A stretch of 6,963 nucleotides of DNA from an uncultured Dysgonomonas sp. (GTDB lineage Bacteria; Bacteroidota; Bacteroidia; Bacteroidales; Dysgonomonadaceae): contig CALYRA010000060.1 in the NCBI GenBank assembly GCA_945292135.1, positions 1 through 6,963 on the forward strand, written 5' to 3'. This document shows, one piece after another, positions 6,659 to 6,963 of this stretch. Positions within the stretch are counted from its first letter, which is position 1. Every line of letters starts with the position of its first letter. The position numbers and the translations under genes were made by a program. The notes under the pieces were generated by a model that was not told where the DNA came from, made no database searches, and was given only the letters and a program-made list of their open reading frames with translations.

Positions 6659-6931
6659 CTATACATCAAGACTTTTTATCAATTGCTCCATTTGTGGCAA
6701 ATCCTCCTCTTTCGGGGCTCTAATCTCACAACCATAAACCAAATCATTAACCAATATAAAATCGCAATCCTTGTAACGAATAGTCCAGACATCCACATCA
6801 CCTTCCATCACATAATCGAGAATAGTTATCGAATACATCGAATTGAGTATATCCTCTATATCCTCTTTGTAATAATTATCCCATTCGGGCAACTGGTATG
6901 TCCAATAATCCTTTATATTCAAAAATTCCAT
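6659..6931 (-). CDS. Small acidic hypothetical protein
   Basis: A 90-residue protein with no signal peptide or membrane segment, presumably cytosolic. It is strongly acidic: about 21 Asp/Glu against 7 Lys/Arg. It is rich in aromatic residues at the start (DYWTYQLPEWDNYY) and seems to alternate strand-like segments (VDVWTIRY, DFILVNDLVYGCEI) with a terminal helix (EEDLPQMEQLIKSL). I recognise no family. Small size, acidity and the strand pattern resemble many immunity or adaptor proteins, but that is only a resemblance. The ATG at 6931 lies 5 bp from a perfect inverted repeat that includes a promoter-like -7 box, giving a very short leader; the next ATG (codon 32) would remove a third of the protein. 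It is the first gene of a pair with the HExxH lipoprotein. Confidence 0.7.
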   Translation of the reverse strand: MEFLNIKDYWTYQLPEWDNYYKEDIEDILNSMYSITILDYVMEGDVDVWTIRYKDCDFILVNDLVYGCEIRAPKEEDLPQMEQLIKSLDV

Positions 6932-6936
6932 AAATA

Positions 6937-6963
6937 AGAGTAGCTTTTCTGCAAAGCTACTCT
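6937..6963. repeat. Perfect 11-bp inverted repeat upstream of the acidic-protein gene
   Basis: AGAGTAGCTTT (6937-6947) and AAAGCTACTCT (6953-6963) are exact reverse complements around a 5-base loop. The repeat reaches the window edge and may be longer. It sits directly in front of the ATG at 6931 on the minus strand. It could be an operator, or a terminator of a neighbour outside the window; on the minus strand it is followed only by the weak T-rich TTATTT. Confidence 0.8.
6952..6959 (-). promoter_or_regulatory. -7 promoter element of the acidic-protein/lipoprotein operon
   Basis: The minus strand reads TAGCTTTG followed by C, a match to TAnnTTTG and to the form seen at rnpB and rplS. It lies in one arm of the inverted repeat. 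The -33 element would be outside the window. A start 5-8 bases downstream would leave a leader of only about 15 bases. Confidence 0.5.

Noticed and set aside
6411..6937. Two overlapping plus-strand open frames of just over 100 codons
   Set aside because: They are antisense to the HExxH lipoprotein and the acidic protein, both of which have clear starts, signal or motif content and operon spacing.

Overview
The window (about one third G+C) looks like a chromosomal piece of a Bacteroidota genome, most likely order Bacteroidales. Three things support this. Promoter-like sequences fit the Bacteroidota pattern (TTTG about 19 bp upstream of TAnnTTTG, often followed by C), and there are no convincing Shine-Dalgarno sequences. 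The lipoprotein signals and gene families (bL19, FabK-like reductase, MltF-like lipoprotein, YihY with a long cytosolic tail, class A RNase P RNA) are all familiar there. A family-level placement such as Dysgonomonadaceae would be a guess.

Layout. Positions 1-504 hold the 3' part of a plus-strand gene for a four-helix membrane protein of unknown role, cut by the window edge. Positions 505-1006 hold no convincing intact gene, but do contain a 102-codon open frame with no start codon that may be gene debris. From 5677 down to 1007 everything runs on the minus strand: RNase P RNA (rnpB), a YihY/BrkB-family membrane protein, ribosomal protein bL19 (rplS) with its own promoter, a 5' leader hairpin and a terminator, then a FabK/nitronate-monooxygenase-type flavoenzyme and a MltF-like lytic transglycosylase lipoprotein that are nearly contiguous. 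Positions 5690-6034 hold the rnpB promoter and a plus-strand reading frame of good protein quality that has lost, or never had, a normal start codon. Positions 6035-6931 hold a minus-strand gene pair: a small acidic protein followed by a lipoprotein with an HExxH zinc-protease motif. Just upstream of the pair, at the right edge, lies a perfect 11-bp inverted repeat that contains a promoter -7 box.

How the genes work together. The central block is housekeeping: tRNA 5' processing (rnpB), ribosome structure (rplS), probable fatty-acid elongation (fabK-like) and cell-wall turnover (mltF-like). The likely less-described items are the bL19 leader hairpin, the headless conserved reading frame beside rnpB, and the acidic-protein/HExxH-lipoprotein pair with its palindromic promoter. 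I found no CRISPR array, tRNA, insertion sequence or obvious defence system.
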